In this document: positions 4,930-5,478 of the stretch, piece after piece
Numbering within the stretch: the stretch's first letter is position 1
How the letters are laid out: every line of letters begins with the position of its first letter
NCBI GenBank assembly: GCA_023489405.1
Contig: JAMDCW010000053.1
Coordinates: 1 to 5,478, forward strand
Length of the DNA stretch: 5,478 nt
Source of the DNA: Chloroflexota bacterium
Lineage (GTDB): Bacteria > Chloroflexota > UBA4733
Reading direction: 5' to 3'
The notes under the pieces: model-generated
What the model saw: the letters and a program-made list of their open reading frames with translations, nothing else
Database searches by the model: none
What the model was told of the DNA's origin: nothing
Position numbers and translations under genes: made by a program

Positions 4930-5472
4930 GTGCCTATCCACTACGAACAGAACGGTGCCATCATCACCATCACCATTGACCGCCCAGAAGCCCATAACGC
5001 CCTCGACGAGGAAGATAGCACTGCCCTCAGCCAGGCCTTCGAGCGCTTTCGCAACGACTCCGCGGCTCACGTCGCCATCCTCACCGGCACCGGCCCACGC
5101 GCTTTCTGCGCTGGAGGAGACCTCAAACGCATGCTACCGGCACGTCGCTCTCAGGCTCTCACCAGCGGAGACCTCGGTCCATCCTTAGGCGGAATCACTC
5201 GCGCCCCCCTCATCGAGAAGCCACTCATCGCCGCAATCAACGGCGACTGCGTCGGCGGCGGCCTGGAGATCGCACTCTGCTGCGACCTCCGCCTAGCTGC
5301 CCCCCACGCCCGCTTCGGCTTCCCTGAAGTCCGTTGGGGCATTCTCCCCGGTGCCGGCGGCACGCAACGCCTGCCTCGCACCATAGGCATCAGCCGGGCC
5401 CTCCACCTGCTGCTGACCGGCATCTTGATCACCGCCGAGCAAGCCCTCGCCTGGGGGATGCTGATGGGATAA
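4930..5472 (+). CDS. Enoyl-CoA hydratase/isomerase (crotonase) family, 3'-truncated
   Basis: Crotonase-family enzymes hydrate or isomerise enoyl-CoA thioesters, typically in fatty-acid or amino-acid breakdown in the cytoplasm. From GTG 4930 the protein reads VPIHYEQNGAIITITIDRPE and continues as a canonical hydratase: HNALDE (22-27), first oxyanion-hole motif AFCAGGDLK (58-66), second oxyanion region GDCVGGGLEIALCCD (105-119), and FPEVRWGILPGAGGTQRLPR (131-150). E113 and E133 correspond to the two catalytic glutamates of rat enoyl-CoA hydratase (Glu144 and Glu164), so hydratase activity of the native enzyme is likely. Homology holds to ITAEQALAWGM (167-177), then a stop comes after three more codons, about 75-80 residues short of the usual 255-260. 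The break falls within the 28-bp inverted-repeat arm, so the missing C-terminus probably reflects a junction and not gene evolution. The specific pathway is unknown. Confidence 0.9.
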   Translation: MPIHYEQNGAIITITIDRPEAHNALDEEDSTALSQAFERFRNDSAAHVAILTGTGPRAFCAGGDLKRMLPARRSQALTSGDLGPSLGGITRAPLIEKPLIAAINGDCVGGGLEIALCCDLRLAAPHARFGFPEVRWGILPGAGGTQRLPRTIGISRALHLLLTGILITAEQALAWGMLMG

Positions 5473-5478
5473 TGGGGA
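5451..5478. repeat. Right arm of the 28-bp perfect inverted repeat, at the window end
   Basis: This arm is the exact reverse complement of 4851-4878. Its first ten bases (ctgggggatg) still encode the expected hydratase residues around WGM. The remaining 18 bases encode LMG and a TAA that do not fit the family, suggesting copied sequence beyond a ten-base microhomology. Confidence 0.95.

Noticed and set aside
4810..5070. 86-codon open frame on the minus strand across the hydratase start
   Set aside because: It is antisense to conserved hydratase sequence and shows no family motif.
4851..5478. Insertion sequence with 28-bp terminal inverted repeats
   Set aside because: The enclosed 572 bases hold only a truncated enoyl-CoA hydratase, no transposase and no target duplication that can be seen; a fold-back junction explains it better.

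Overview
This is a GC-rich bacterial window with an ordinary housekeeping core and one clearly rearranged accessory segment. Frequent TTG/GTG starts, an LCP protein with a LytR_C tail, a DUF4258/YgiT-type zinc-finger pair and a ComE-like TPP enzyme together suggest Chloroflexota or a relative. That is an inference from gene content, not from a marker phylogeny.

Layout. 1-1040 (+): most of the ribosome-assembly GTPase Der, cut at its 5' end by the window edge. 1073-2629 (-): a complete LytR-CpsA-Psr (LCP) envelope protein, convergent with Der. 2626-3688 (-): an accessory stretch containing, in transcription order, a small two-helix membrane protein (3464-3688), a DUF4258 toxin-like gene (3122-3412), a YgiT-type zinc-finger antitoxin-like gene (2901-3125), and a decayed partial copy of the membrane-protein gene (within 2626-2904) that runs into the LCP start. 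3689-3778: an AT-rich divergent intergenic region with a possible promoter and operator. 3779-4183 (+): a small Cys4 protein of unknown function. 4200-4826 (-): a ComE-like thiamine-diphosphate-binding subunit. 4930-5472 (+): an enoyl-CoA hydratase truncated after 180 codons.

Two structural observations stand out. First, the toxin/antitoxin-like pair sits between two direct copies of a roughly 190-bp sequence (2688-2878 and 3413-3603, about 89% identical by eye). The upstream copy ends on the base immediately before the preferred toxin ATG. The pair therefore looks like a cassette gained together with a duplication of its insertion point, which split off a broken membrane-protein copy. Second, the last 28 bases of the window are the exact reverse complement of 4851-4878, and this sequence replaces the C-terminal third of the hydratase. 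The simplest reading is a fold-back chimera or contig-end artefact primed by a 10-base microhomology; a real inversion is the alternative.

Functionally, the toxin and antitoxin genes overlap by ATGA. The antitoxin has a perfect Shine-Dalgarno sequence and the toxin has none that is obvious, which fits antitoxin excess. The membrane protein, the pair and LCP all lie on one strand and could be cotranscribed. No RNA gene, CRISPR array or transposase was found.
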